Of a DNA stretch of 64,000 bases, positions 44,436 through 56,670 are shown in pieces. The notes under the pieces are model-generated. The model searched no databases and was not told where the DNA came from. It saw only the letters and a program-made list of their open reading frames with translations. The stretch lies in NCBI GenBank assembly GCA_029378245.1, contig JARKIF010000007.1, forward strand, positions 1,922,001 through 1,986,000, given 5' to 3'. The stretch is from Roridomyces roridus (lineage: Eukaryota > Basidiomycota > Agaricomycetes > Agaricales > Mycenaceae). Each line of letters begins with the position of its first letter. Position 1 is the stretch's first letter. A program made the translations under genes and the position numbers.

Positions 44436-44913
44436 GACAGTGGTGAAGTTCTAGACAGTCGGGGTTTGGGTATTTTATAGTGAATAGACGTACATTCAAG
44501 CCGTCGAAATAAACATTTTATCTGCCATTTCGGCCTCTGCAAAACCCGATATCAGCCAGGGGAATTTTCAGATCGTCTTTGCCCGGGGAAAACTCCCGCT
44601 GGGGTTTGAGCAAGGCTTGAGAGCCGAACCATGTTCGTGGTCAAGAGCAAAGGGAATCAGATTTGATATGTGATCGGATCAATGACATGGTGTCACGTGC
44701 CGCGACGTTCTCTGCGTCTCTCATTCTCTCTCATCCATCTTCATGCCTCGCTCAGTGCGGCGCGACTTTTTTTTATCGCATTCCCGGAAGACACATCTAT
44801 ACATACTCGTGTTCATGGCAAGGCAAAATTTGAAGAGCGGAAACTTGAATCATATCTTTTCGGCAGGGATGGAGGTCTATGCGTCTTTTGTATAGGTTCT
44901 GGCACTGAATCAA
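44436..44913. other. Intergenic, no gene
   Basis: Phosphatase promoter and 3' flank of the short F-box gene. Nothing else was recognised. Confidence 0.4.
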
Positions 44914-46113
44914 TCAATCTCTGGTCATCCTCCTCCGCTCGACGGCCTCACGCCACGCCTCCAACGCCCTCAAGTCATCCTCCCTATCGACTCGCAGGGC
45001 TTCCTCCGCCTCGTCCTCCATGTCTGTAGTCATGATCCCCCACCCTGGGTCGACATAGCAGTACCCCATCGTCTCCTCATCCACATTCAATTCGACCAAC
45101 TCGGTCAACCCGGCGTCCGAATCAAGGGTGTGTATAACGGCAGCCCACGGGCGCGCGTACTCTCTCTCGTCACCATAGAGCGGGCACTTGTTGAGTGTGA
45201 GGCATTGGAGGGTGGAGGCGTGCAGAAGGAGGAACGATTCAATGCCTTCGTTTTGAGCGCAGAGGCCCGTTAGATGGAGGGATGTGAGGTTGGGGAATGG
45301 TTTGATGGGAAGGGTGAGGGTGGGAAAAGACCCGAGGAGCTCGTGACTGTGAAGGCGGAGGGATGATACGGACTGCATGCAATAATGGTGAGATCAAGAG
45401 GATGAGACGAGAAAGGCGTACCTGTGCGGCTGACAGCACTCCGCCCATCTGTGCCCAAAATTCGTCGAGTGGTTCCGCGGAGAACACGCCCTCAGTCAAA
45501 GTATCCGGTCCCAACGTTTCGATGTCGAGCGTCTCTAGTGGGCTGAGAAACGCTGCAAACGCGTCGGAAGCAAACAGAGGACTGGGCATCGTGATGAGGT
45601 TGTACAATGTAAGACTTTTGAGTCGCGTAGAGGTGACTGCTTCAAGTATCGCGTGCTGCAGTTTCAACCAGTAGGTCGATTCGGTGTCGGAGAATACATC
45701 CTCGTAGAAGAACTCGGTGAATTCGAGACGGAGGGCTGTGAGCTGAGGAAAGACGGAGTTGAGGTCGGACATCGCGCGCGGTACTTGGACAAGACGGGAT
45801 TCCTCGTCGGGGACATCGGTCCATCCGTCTGAATTGCTGCATCAGTGGCCGAGCTGTGGTATAATGGGTCCACATCACCTGTAGAATCGCGAAACACCAC
45901 AGTCCGCACACTCTGTATGATGTCCTGGCTCGCCGACTCTTTCAGCGCGATGAATCGTTCAGCGCTCGCAACCGTATCTCGCACGCCGACCTCTTGGAGC
46001 GCGAGCGGAGTGGCGAGGGTGCGCAATGTCTGGTTTGCCATTCGGACGACCAACAACTCGGGGCGCTCGAGGAGTGAAAGGATGGTCTGGAGTAGCTCGA
46101 GGGCCAGTTGCAT
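44914..46113 (-). CDS. Short F-box protein, copy 2
   Basis: Paralogue of 29558-30750. Start taken at MQLALELLQTILSLLERPEL (46113), which aligns with the F-box opening of the other copies; an in-frame Met at 46230 would add 39 residues of no clear homology. F-box: LLQTILSLLERPELLVVRMA. It continues with SVRTVVFRDST, an intron, then LTALRLEFTEFFYED and LKSLTLYNLITMPSPLF. After an intron following LSAAQ come SVSSLRLHSHELLG, NLTSLHLTGLCAQN and GYCYVDPGWGIMT, and it ends ERRRMTRD. No disruption was noticed. Probably an SCF adaptor; the target is unknown. Confidence 0.8.
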
Positions 46114-46623
46114 CGGGGACAAGAGTTCTGCTGGCAGATGGTGTGTGGTCAGTGTCAAAAAATTGTAGTGTGGGAATTCGGGATGCCGCGGACAAGCAAG
46201 GACAAGCTTGGGAACTTTTGATGTGCTCATCTTTGCCGAGACAAGCTAGCTCACCCACGCCACCTCTATACAGATAGAGTTGAGAACTCTCTGGAGATGA
46301 ACGAACACAAAGAATTCAACATGAACGCACGTGGCTACACGGATGAAGTCAACATAACCGAGATGCCCGAGTTCCGACCGCAAATCTTTGAACCATTTGC
46401 CACATCCTGCGATGTCCCAAAAATTGTAAGCCTAGTTGAATGGGCAGACTATGTATATACTTAGTTGTTACATAGCTCAGCCGCTGGGTATACTGATATC
46501 GAAATCGAACATGAAATCACGTGACAAATTGAACAGTGCTGGCACGTCGGACATCCATGATTGACATCCGAAGTTCTCACGCTCACTCGACTCTCGCCAC
46601 CTCATCGAAAGCATCAACCTGCG
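46114..46623. other. Divergent spacer between two short F-box copies
   Basis: Holds an accgagatgcccga motif near 46368-46382 that resembles the sequence found after the MFS gene and after the relic at 58261-58690. No gene was recognised. Confidence 0.4.
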
Positions 46624-47060
46624 ATGAGCAATCCACGATTCCCTCTCGAGTTCCTTCGTATCGTCCTAGAGCTCCTTGGAAAATCAGAGCTGCTGGCTTC
46701 GCGTCGAGCGAACAAGATGATCCACGCACTCCGTCGCACTCGCCACCCCGCGAAGCCCTTTACCCGCCTCACCTCCCTCCATCTGACGAACATTTGCGCC
46801 GAAGCAGCAGATGATCAAGAGCGATTCCTCCTCCAACACCCCGCCCTTCGGAATCGCACCCTGCCCCATCTACGGCAAGGAAAAGGAATATTCACGCTCG
46901 TGGGCTGTCAGCAGTCATCGCGAGGCTGGACGAGGGTCTGGAGAATCTCGTCGAGGTCGATTTGGATTGGGAGACGCCGTTACCACGACGCTGAGAGTGG
47001 AATGTTTTTCACCGACGGACGAGTCGAAGCGGAATTGATGAGGCTGCGGATCGCCTGGCG
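46624..47060 (+). pseudogene. Short F-box copy 3, internally deleted and frameshifted
   Basis: Begins like its paralogues: MSNPRFPLEFLRIVLELLG, then RRANKMIHAL. It then jumps directly to the C-terminal block (KPFTRLTSLHLTNICAEA, FLLQHPALR), so roughly 200 codons of the middle are missing. After that the frame shifts at least twice: CPIYGKEKEYSRSWA is in one frame and ARLDEGLENLVEVDL in another. The distal part continues to about 47200 as decaying similarity (LALKEWKDKVEAR). It is a clear non-functional remnant beside copy 2, in inverted orientation. Confidence 0.8.
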
Positions 47061-47366
47061 TTGAAGGAATGGAAGGACAAAGTCGAGGCGAGGAGCGGGG
47101 TGTTTGAGAAGGCTGAGGGTGGTCTTGATTTTTTGTGTGTATTTGTTGAGAATGTTGATTTAGATAGAAGCCGCGAACGCGAAGTAAATTGGGAAATGGC
47201 AGAAGTTAACGGTGAGTGATGTAACTGGATCCTTTACCAAGTGAGGTTTCTACAGGCTGTACCACTTCCTCGCGACTTGTACAGTCAACTCCGATTCAAA
47301 ACATGGTACTCATTCATGTTAACGTTGAGATGGTGCTAGATCTTTGTCGTACAAGATTTCGATGTT
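47061..47366. other. Spacer, decayed F-box tail and nothing else
   Basis: Residual similarity to the short F-box C-terminus up to about 47200, then sequence with no feature recognised before the 3' end of NTase copy C. Confidence 0.4.
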
Positions 47367-48671
47367 TTACTGAACTGAAAAGCCCAATTCATGCAACGTA
47401 CTTTTAACCTCTCTCTCGATCAGGACGTGGGTCTCGCGATATATCATGAGCAGTACAAGAAGGTGGAAGTCGGCATCCATCTGAGGAAACAAGCTGCAGA
47501 TACCAATAAGCAATGCAAGTGACGCGCCGAATCGAACTATACCTCGCGTTTTTGACAGCCTCTTTCATCAAGTCAAGCGCAAGGTCCCGCGGGAGACCAG
47601 CAACAAAGTAGCTGAAGCGGAGATGTGGATGCCCACACCCCAGCTGCGTCCCAGCGATGTCATGAAGGTGAGTCTGGGGGTCAAACTTCCAGGAGTTACC
47701 GGTGGCAAAGTCCGTTTTGGAGGCCTTAGCTGGGAGGGGGAGAGGGAGAGTCCAGGTGTGGCGATCACCCACCCACCGGAGGCCCTGGAATTCTGTGGAC
47801 GTAGGCGCACTCGAAGACATTTGCCAACCGCGGTCGATATACTTTTGTCGCCCCTCCTCGCGGCTTGTCATGCTGTAGCCCACTTGCACAGCGCGTTTGG
47901 TGACAAAGGTCGACCATGGATATAGCGAGTAAGCACTGGCGTGGCTAATCAGGTTCATTACGACCGCTGATTTGCCGTTAACTGCGTCCGAGGAGTGATA
48001 GCTGCAACTCACTGGAATGAAAGTCAAGGATCACTTCGACCGGCGATGCCTTGGCGAGCATGAGCTGAATCTTTTTGTCGCCCTTGGTGAATTCTAGCAT
48101 ATCGACGATCCCGTTGGCTGGATATCGGGAGACTCGGTGTGAGACTCCGAGCAACGAACAAAGATGGTCAAAAACATCGGGTTTTTGTGGGACATCGACC
48201 GCCATTTCAAGGTCGCGGAACAGGTCGTCGATCACGTTCGTTGTTTTCTGCGCCCGAGGCTTGAAAACGTAACCATTCTCGAGAATGAAAGCGACAGGGC
48301 GTTCGGCATGTGCTTTGTAGGCGTACAAATCCAAGTCAGAGCCGGGATACGTCGTTCTCTCGAGAAATTGGAGAGCCATCGACCCAGAGATCAGAGTCCC
48401 TGTATCGGCCTGAATCTGCCGGAAACGGTCCACCTGCGCCCTATCGCCAAAGAAGGGTACCAAGAGACGTGTGAGACTGAAGCACACTTCATGCGCCAGG
48501 TTGCGGATGAGTCGACACGTCTGCATCAGTCTTACCAGCTCTCGAGAAGGGAGCTGCGCAAACAGGGCGTCGTGGGGACCCATATTGAGCTCACTTTGAA
48601 TGATTAGCAGTCGGACATCGACCTAGGGGCTTGTCTTACAAGAATCGCATGATTGGGGACTTTTTGGCCAT
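47367..48671 (-). CDS. F-box-like / nucleotidyltransferase-fold protein, copy C (diverged)
   Basis: Older paralogue of copies A and B. Exon 1 is MAKKSPIMRF at 48671, then a 46-nt intron, then ELNMGPHDALFAQLPSRELV. The NTase-like core is retained: ISGSMALQFL and SDLDLYAY. An inserted segment (NVIDDLFRDLEMAVDVPQKP) is absent from A and B. The middle intron has a consensus gtgagt donor. A further intron (gtatag..ctgcag) would replace the tail RYSSIRRVT by SLFPQMDADFHLLVLLMIYRE and end at 47367; the alternative without it ends at 47404. Conservation of GS and DxD across diverged copies argues that these residues matter. It lies 290 bp from the GMC2 3' end. Confidence 0.72.
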
Positions 48672-48961
48672 GGTGGCGTTGTGGTGGCGGATGGCAAGCC
48701 TGAAATTTGATCGGCTCATCACACCTACAAGCAGCTTAGTCAAGTTTTGGTTGACGTGCGTATTTCCTGGCGCCTTTGTTATCGGATCGGTTGGGCTTGA
48801 ATGAATGGAAGGGTTCAGTCGAGGCAAGGAGCCGGGGCGTTTAAAAAGAGTGTTCTTGATTTTGTTTCCCCGCTTGTTAAACGCGTTTATTGTAACGTGG
48901 TCGAATTCGTTTCTATGTCCTTGGCATTTTTCTCTGCATTCGAGTATGGGACCCTGAGAAA

Positions 48962-51343
48962 CTACGACCAGCGCTCCTTTATCAAATCCGCTCCCCTCTC
49001 AGCAATCACGTACGTTGCGGCCTGGGTGTGACCGCTTACGATGAACGGCTTCAATGGTGTCAGTCTCGAGAAGTTGAACGTGGCATGCTTCCATACCATT
49101 ACAGATGCGTCGATGATACGAAGCCCGCTGGCACCCTTGACGAGTAAATCGGGATTCACCTACCCACGATTAGTATGAGTCGTTCCAATGCAGAAAGTGA
49201 AGCATCTTACCACTCCATAGTCAGCATCCCTCGCCGACATGGCCGCAGTCGAAACAATATGCCCGGTACTCACACTCGTGTTTCGTATAAAATCGTTCAG
49301 CTCGTCCGTCGTCAAACTCAGCAAATCGGTTATTGGCTCAATGATGAGGTCATCCCACACAGGCGTCTGGAAGAATTTGTACGCATGTTTGATGCCTTCC
49401 CGAGCGAGGAACAGGTCAAAGTCGCCGGCCAAGAGTCCTGGATCGAGGAGGGGAGGTTCGAAGGGGTCGTTGCTTGCCAGGGCGATAGAACCACCTAGAT
49501 TTTCGGGTTGGTATTGGAATATGAACTGCAAGAAGAAACCCACGGCCAGTCGGGGTGAGAACAAGCGCCTTGAAACTGATAAAATTCCCAGGTGATGCAG
49601 TCTTGAGTCCAGTCGGACCCGTCTCAAAAAGGGTCAGCCGTCAAAAGGAAGCCGCAGAACTCGACCGACTCACCGCGACCCAAATTTCGATCTGGGGAGT
49701 CTTGGGCCCCGCAGAAGGATCAACACCCTCGAATTCCGTCCCGTTCGTATCCGCTCGTATGTACATGACATGGGTAGCCGGAAAGGTTGAGAGTGGCCCT
49801 GTGTGGGTTGCATTCCATTCCGCAAACGCTTCGTTGAAGAGTGTTGTATTGGACCTGATAGCATCCAGTGTCTGCGTCGAGTTAACGGACCAACCGCCAA
49901 CGACTCCTGGTTGGTCGGTGGCATTTCTTCCGACGCTAGGGAGGTCCAAGATGGAGGTGATGTTGAACGCCGCCAGCTCGTTTTTGTCTTCGATGCCTGA
50001 ATGCATCAGAATGACGGGTGTACCAACGGCTCCTGCAGATAGGATGATTTCTTTGGTGGCCTGTGCGGTAAATAAGGATCCGCCTCGAGGAGGGTGAGGT
50101 GGGCATTTTTTTTTGATGACGATGGGCGTACCTTGCGAAAATTCCACACCCTCGAAAGATACAACGCGGCTGTTCGTCTTTGGATTGACGAGCCTCGAAA
50201 CTTGTGCATGCAGCAAAACGTCCAAGTTGGCCCGCTGAATGAACTGCGGGGCGAGGTATGAAGTGGCAGAAGAGCTCCGGACACCTCCCCCGATGGTGAA
50301 CTGAAGCCAACCTGGATCGAGTTTAAAATCCAAGTGGATCATGTAGACACAAAAAACTGACCGAGTCCCAGAGGTTCTCCGGAGTTATAATCCAAGTTGA
50401 ACGGAAACTCCTCTGGGAATTGGCGAGTAGTCTCAATAATGTGGCTGTCGAAGATGGGCCACAGATCAGCGCCAAGGCTGACCGAGTTGATTCCGTCCGT
50501 ACTGTGCACGGCGGGATTGAATTCGCCGACCGTAGATTGATTGTTGGGGGGTGGGACCCATTTTTCGTTCTACGTCGAGTGAGATGCAGCGAAAAGACGA
50601 AAAGGAATGTGCGCACTTTGAAGAAGTACTGTAGCAAATTATCCCAGGACCAACCAGAATCTCCAATTACAGCCGCCCAACGATCGTAGTCCTCAGCCGA
50701 ACCACGAGTATAGAAGATGCCGTCTAACACTCAGCATACTGAAAGTCAAGAGCAACCGAGATGCCTTACTGTGCGATGTACAACCGCCCAGCATGCATGC
50801 TTGTCATGAGAATTATGTAAATGAATGTATAACCTTGAACGATAAATATAATGCCGTACCTCTAGGATAGATAGTTGACCGATTATTCAGCCCAACCTGC
50901 GGAGTTGTCGTGAAGTTCCACTCCCATATCGCCTGCATCGGATATCGGCCCTCAGCACACATATACTCCCTTGCCCCCAGGACCCACCGGACCAGCCACC
51001 ATCATGGGAGAGAATTCAGGGACGATGGACTCTTCGATCCCTTCGTTGCTGGATGAACTCAACACTGGCTCTGTATAGATTGTGACGTTGACTCACGAGA
51101 TTCCCGCTTCGAGGACAAGTACAGAAAAGTTGGGATTCTCGGTCAATCTGTTGGCGAGAACGTTGCCCGCGGCGCCAGCTAGATTTATAGCATGACCAGT
51201 TGCAGTTCATCTTCACAGGCAAAGGCCTTCGCACCTCCGACTATGACGAAATCATAGACGAGCCCAGGGAGTTCCGAGACGTCCTCGTAGATCTTGCAGA
51301 AACATGGAGGGACCAGGGCGAGCAGAAGCAAGGGTACGAGCAT
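48962..51343 (-). CDS. Secreted GMC oxidoreductase 2 (aryl-alcohol oxidase type)
   Basis: Paralogue of GMC1 with the same intron pattern. A signal peptide begins MLVPLLLLALVPPCFCKIYE at 51343; LVYDFVIVGG is joined by a 52-nt intron to AAGNVLANRL (FAD-binding). A 54-nt intron with an internal stop must be removed between MMVAGP and [12 protein letters not shown]. Then come [32 protein letters not shown] (GMC signature 2), GHIVSTAAMS and a final 48-nt intron before [19 protein letters not shown]. Both catalytic-type His are present. It ends IKERWS at 48962. All joints are compatible with function. The order NTase(-), GMC(-) mirrors 602-5957 with the long F-box gene missing. Confidence 0.87.
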
Positions 51344-52161
51344 GGTAGTGTCTCTGAGGGGTTTCCAGCGCCGAGGTGCGACACATATATAGGCACTAGC
51401 GTGAGATCGAATGGACAAACGTGTAGGGACGCCGCTTCGCCCCGTGAGGCCCTGGGATATTGTTGCGCGGAACCAGTGATAATGAAGACCCTCCAAAGAT
51501 GTTCGGTGCGGCGGACGGCCATGGGTTCCGCCTCGAAGGATGCTATATCTTCTTGTATACCCTGCTGCTTCTGGGATATTTGCGGCTCCGAGAGCGTATC
51601 TGCGCGAATTCATGTCGGGAACGGAACAGCAGGGATCGGTTCTCGCAGGAAAAACCTGCGCCGCGGCCCACGGGAAGAGCGGCAGCATGCGCTTCGGCGA
51701 GGATGATGCGGCTTCTTGACCGAGTGAGACCGCACGGCGATGGAATTCCTATAAGTATTAAGCGGCGGCTGCCGTTGAGGGGACCATCGAACAGCATAGA
51801 AGCTCCAAAATTGTTGTGAAGCCGTCATGATGAGTCTGAAGACCAGCATTCTTTGAGAAGAGTAAGTAGTTCAAAAGAGTGTCATCTTCCACAAAGGCGG
51901 TAGGAAGCAGGCCGAGTGCCGTGGGAAGGAATTGAAGCGGATCATGATGAGAGAGAGATCTCCCACTCATCCCCACATTTGCCCCACATCTTTGGAAATT
52001 TCGTCGACTCGTCGACTCCGCGGCCCTCACGGGTCACGATCCAACTCTCCCGAAAAATGATTTTCACGCGCCCCCAAACCGGGGGTTCATTCTCCGGTTT
52101 TCCGGCAATCGTGTCGCCGGTGTGATGTTACATAAACACCGTCTGGCTTCTCTTGACCGCC
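51344..52161. other. Divergent promoter region
   Basis: Between GMC2 and the DUF2855 gene, which read outward. A 90-codon minus frame (51758-52030) has no recognisable domain and no relatives in the window; I do not call it. Confidence 0.4.
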
Positions 52162-53508
52162 ATGTCTTCCCTCACGAATTTATCGCTGTGCCTGCCGCGT
52201 CCGTCGTCCAAGACGCCACACGCGCCCCCCGCCATTGCGACGAGCACCATCGAGACGCAACTGCCGCCCAACCACATCGTCGTCAAAGTCGACAGATTTG
52301 GCTTCTCCGCAAACAATGTTACCTACCAGGCTCTCGGCGAGCAGCCTCACTTCCGGTGCGTTATTCACATATCGACTACGAGTCTCGACTCAACTCAACA
52401 GCTACTACGACTTCCACCCGGCACCTACCGCCTCGAATGCGTCGCCGCAAACCCACGGGCTGGTCCCCGTCTGGGGCTTTGGCACCGTCGTCGCCTCTTC
52501 CCACCCAAAAATCCCCTTGGGAGAACGCATCTATGGCTACCTCGCGCCCTGTCGATACCTTCTCCTTCCTGTCTCTCCCTCCGACGTGAATAAACACGCG
52601 TTCTACGTCCCACGGCCGCATCTGCCTGCCGGTGCGTCTTCCGTCCTCTATTTTCTTTGCGTTTCAATTGAGTCACAGATCGCCGGCCGTATAACCAAAT
52701 CATTCGCTGCGCCAACGACCCCCAATACACTGCCACCCCGCAGGGCGAAGACCTGACGATGCTCTACCGCCCACTCTTCTGGACCTCGTACTGGTTCGAC
52801 GACTGGCTACACAGTCTGCGGTACCGTGGAGCGAACAAAATCCTCATCTCGAGCGCTTCCGCGAAGACTGCATTTTGCGCCGCTTACCTCTTCGGCAAGC
52901 GCCGGGAGCGGGGCGAAACACGCAAGGATCTGGAGCTCGTCGGTCTCACCTCCAAGAAGAATCTCGCATTCACCAAGGGTCTGAGGCTGTACGACTCGGT
53001 GCAGACGTACGACGACGCCCTACCCAAGGGGAACGCAGGCGAAATATGGCTGTACGTCGACGTAGCGGGGAACGACGAGCTCAATGCTCGCATTCTCGCC
53101 CACTTTGCTTCGATAGAAGCAGACCTCGCAGGGGCGTTTGCTCTTGGGCTCACTAACATCACCCCTTCGTCCTCCGCTGCCTCCTCGGTCTTCAACGCAC
53201 GCCCCACCACCAAAACCTTCGCTGCCAAAGCATCCCTGGGCGCGACGCCCACGGAGCTGGAGCCGTTCTTCATGCCCGAGTGGTTGGATATCCGGAAACA
53301 TCAGCTTTCTCTTACCGAGATATTCGAACGGCAGAAGACTGCGTGGGCGGAGCTCATGAGGGATTGCGTTGGTTGGGTGCGGATCGAGCATGTCAAGGGT
53401 GCGGAGGGGGTCAAGAGTGCGTATGAGCGGATTCGGAGGGAGGGCGTGGGCGCGGAGGTTGGGGAGATTTGGAGTTTGTGGGACGGGGAGGAGAAGGCGA
53501 AGTTGTAA
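52162..53508 (+). CDS. DUF2855 family protein
   Basis: Function unproven; the family looks related to medium-chain quinone-reductase-like proteins. Start MSSLTNLSLCLPRPSSK at 52162. Exon 1 holds NHIVVKVDRFGFSANNVTYQAL, the GroES-like opening. An intron leads to YYDFHPAP and VPVWGFGTVVASSHPKIPLG, then ERIYGYLAPCRYLLLPV. A second intron (about 52635-52680) joins RPHLPA to DRRPYNQIIRC. The last exon carries MLYRPLFWTSYWFDDWL, ILISSASAKTAFCAAYLFG (a Rossmann-type turn), GEIWLYVDVAGNDELN and the C-terminal helix IFERQKTAWAELM, and stops at 53506-53508. Length about 415 aa, normal for the family. Complete. Confidence 0.85.
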
Positions 53509-53988
53509 TTCTGATTCGTTTTGCTGTTGAGGCATGTCCGTGCCTGCTCATATTTATGTCTTTCCCTGGATCGCAGGTTATATCGTCGCTTGAACGAATA
53601 AGGGAATCTGGAGTGTGACCAATACCCTAATTTCCGTGCTCAAATGTTTCTAAAGCAGTCTCCAAGTAAGAAATGCAGCAGACGACGGCGTGGTTGACTT
53701 TCAGAATTGGTGGCAATCATTGCACGCATCACTGTGATCGCCGATTAATGATCCTTTGTCTCTTGCCTCTTACTTGTATATTCTCATCTCCCGTTGTCTT
53801 GATATCTGCTCTTTACCCTTTCTCATCCTCTAAATTCGGAATGACTCCAGGAACAGTTCCCTCTGGAATCTGTTCTGCTTGCGTCGCTCCGACCTCAGAA
53901 TCTTCACATGTCACCGAAATTAGACCCTGCGACTGCGCTGCCACATCGCCTGGGCGTCTAATTCAGAGCTTGTCTCCTTCTCATTGCC
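53509..53988. other. Intergenic, no gene
   Basis: 3' flank of the DUF2855 gene and the probable promoter of the kinase-like gene; pyrimidine-rich near 53755-53840. Nothing else was recognised. Confidence 0.4.
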
Positions 53989-56670
53989 ATGGACGATATG
54001 GATGACTCCCAACTCTCCGCGTATGCGCTACCTTCGTCACTTGTATATCGCATCTCACTGGTGCAGACACACCGGCGCCTTCTTCCCTGGCGCCCGGCAC
54101 TTCACTATAGCTGGCGGCACCTTCTCGACCAACGTCACGAATAACATATTCAACCCTGCCCCAGCCCCCAGTCTGCTTGATGGTGCGTGTTCCCTACAGA
54201 GAAGGACGAATCCCATCAAAATCTCATACCATACAGACTTCAGGCGCATTCCACTGGGCGACATCAATCTCCAGCGCGAGCTCAGAGTTGCCCGGGGAGT
54301 GGCAGCGAGGCAACGCGTTCGGAACAGTGCGCGCCGCGTTTACTCTTCCAACATCTATGGCATGCCAGGGACGCCGATGACTGTTGCGTTGTATCAAGGG
54401 AACAGCGTCGACGTCCAAGAAGTGGGGGCTACATTTACTATCAGCACATAGCTTACTTGCAACATGTACAGGAGTGGAGGCAATATGTTGCTCGACACGC
54501 GAGTCTTCGGTGAGTACTCCACTCCAAAATTTCCGCAAGACTGAAAACCACTCAGGCATCCGAACATGGTTCAGATATTTGGACTTTCAGACTCGGAGTC
54601 TTCCGCCATTCACGCTGTTGTCCTTCATGACGGTTTGTCGTTTGTCTGCGAACAATATCCACTCGTTCAATGTTGAATTGTCTTGAACAGATTTATTGCC
54701 ATACGAGCAATTCCTCGATATTCACCCACTCTCTCCGATCATGAGCGTGTATATGCATGGGTGTTGGGTAAGTATTCAACTCATCGTCACGCCTTCCAAC
54801 TATTCAACGCAGGTATGAAGAGTTTGGAACTGGTGGTAAGAAAGTGTCGCCAAGAAGCAGTGATGCTTCTCAACAGTAACAGAACGTCTTCGACTACTAT
54901 GAAGCCACTGTTGGAGAACCTGTGCGTGCGTCGCCATTTCTTGGTTTTTCCATTGATTTACGACAACTAGTCTCGCTACCGGGACTCGTTCTACATCCGT
55001 CGTTCCACCGGCGGCCTTCTTTTCGAATTTGCACCCAACTTGTTCAACGAGTCCCAGAGCCTTTCCGCTGAAGGACTTCTCACGCCACCCTACTCCTTCA
55101 AATTCGACGATTCAAACGCCGAAGCAAGAGCCATCGAGTGCCTCAGCATACCGCAGTATCTGGACGTTTGCACACGACTCCTGATGAAATTCCGAAGCGT
55201 CTACGTGCCAGCTAGCGAAGAGGTAACTCTCGGGTCTATCATTTACCTCCCGGGGAGCGTGGAAGGATGGACGAGGGGGAGTGCCGAGGTTCCAGAATTC
55301 CGCTTAGTGGATGATGATGATTTGCCACTCGAATTCGCGGCGGTAGACGCCCCGGGATATAACAGTGATGACTGGTGGACACCGGAAACCCTGTCGGAGG
55401 AAGCACAGCCAGAGGAGCTTACGGCGGAAGGTTGGACCAGGCGTGTTGTCTCATTGCCTGGAACTTCATCCTGCTGAGTTATTATTTCCAGGTTCGCGCT
55501 GTCCAGTGTGCAAGAACAGACCATTGTGCGACGTTGGGCTTGGGACTGTGAAGTGCTGGACCGACAGTGTTGGCTCTCGCAGGCCAATCACATCTTCAAG
55601 AGGCTGAATATTTCTTCGAACCATGGAAGATACGGTACGGCCAAATCTCCTCATCTCTGTTGAATTCTTTCAAAGCTCAGTCAAAACACCAGCCCTCGTC
55701 GACAGCATCCCATTTGCATTGGAACTCTCGGCCACGATTTCGGAGAAGATCCGACACGGATATCTATTTCTCTGCGCTCCCGAACATCTTCAGATTCATG
55801 GTTCACCTGCTTCGCTCCGCTGGCCCGAATACCCGTGGTTCTGGTCCTTTGATGTCACAGGTGCTGACCGGCTCAGTGCATCCGACGCACTCCAGTTGGG
55901 ATTTCCTTCACTTCAGATGGAGACCCGAGTGGACACGGCTGTCTGGAACGCCGACGTCTACAAGGGGCTGTATAAATTCCAAGTGGCCAAGGGATTTGAT
56001 CCAGGCAGTCAAGATCTTGCCCGACATCTCGGCCACTCATTGTATTACCCAGCTAACGACTCGATATTTGCACATGGTATTTGAATCTCGAGTAGTATTC
56101 GTTTCTGTGCTGATGGACCATTTCCGTGAAAGTTGAAGAACAAGAAGATCAGGACGACGACGGTGAATCGGAAGACATTTCACGCAAGAGAGAAATCAGT
56201 GAGCTAACAGTTGTCCCGCGTTTTGTATTGTATCTGAGTGCTACACCCGCGCAGATGAACCTGAGCCAGTACACGGGGTTCAAACTGTGCTGATACCCTC
56301 ACCCGTGACGCCAGGACCAAGTTTATCAATCGAGGCATTCTGTTCGACATATAATCTCGATGATGATATCATGCGGAAGTTCAAGACCAATGGGTTCAAA
56401 CGAACGAATGGCTTTGCCTCGGTCAAAATGACAGATTTGTCGGAGATGGGATTCTTGAGGGGCGAGGTGGCAGAAATCAAAGTTGCAGTGGCGTCCTGGG
56501 TGCAACACAAATCGAGTGAGCCGCGTGTTTTCGGCTTTCGCTTGACACTGAGCGCTGAGCAAACAGATTTCTCAGCACCAACAGCGCCCAAAAGCCAAGC
56601 AAACACCTCTAAGCGCTCATCTGAGGAGGAAACTGGCGATGAGCGCACAAGTAAAAGAACGTGCCTGTAG
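53989..56670 (+). CDS. Agaricomycete-specific kinase-like protein with C-terminal SAM-like domain
   Basis: Member of a large, uncharacterised mushroom family. Exon 1 is MDDMDDSQLSA at 53989, spliced to HTGAFFPGARHFTIAGGTF, the diagnostic opening. DFRRIPLGDINLQREL follows. The middle resembles a protein-kinase N-lobe: MTVALYQGNSVDV (in place of VA.K), EWRQYVARHASLR, then HPNMVQIFGL and AIHAVVLHD joined to DLLPYEQFLDIHP. The Lys of VAxK is absent, so activity is doubtful. Later exons give FYIRRSTGGLLFEF, a long acidic region and LLISVEFFQSSVK. The C-terminus LSIEAFCSTYNLDDDIMRKF..LSEMGFLRGEVAEI looks like a SAM-type helical bundle, followed by a basic Ser-rich tail ending RTCL. At least eight introns, all short. 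Confidence 0.75.

Noticed and set aside
50930..51000. In-frame stop in GMC2 after GGKGVYVC
   Set aside because: It lies in a 54-nt intron (gtgggt..atgcag); splicing gives MMVAGP joined to [12 protein letters not shown] as expected.
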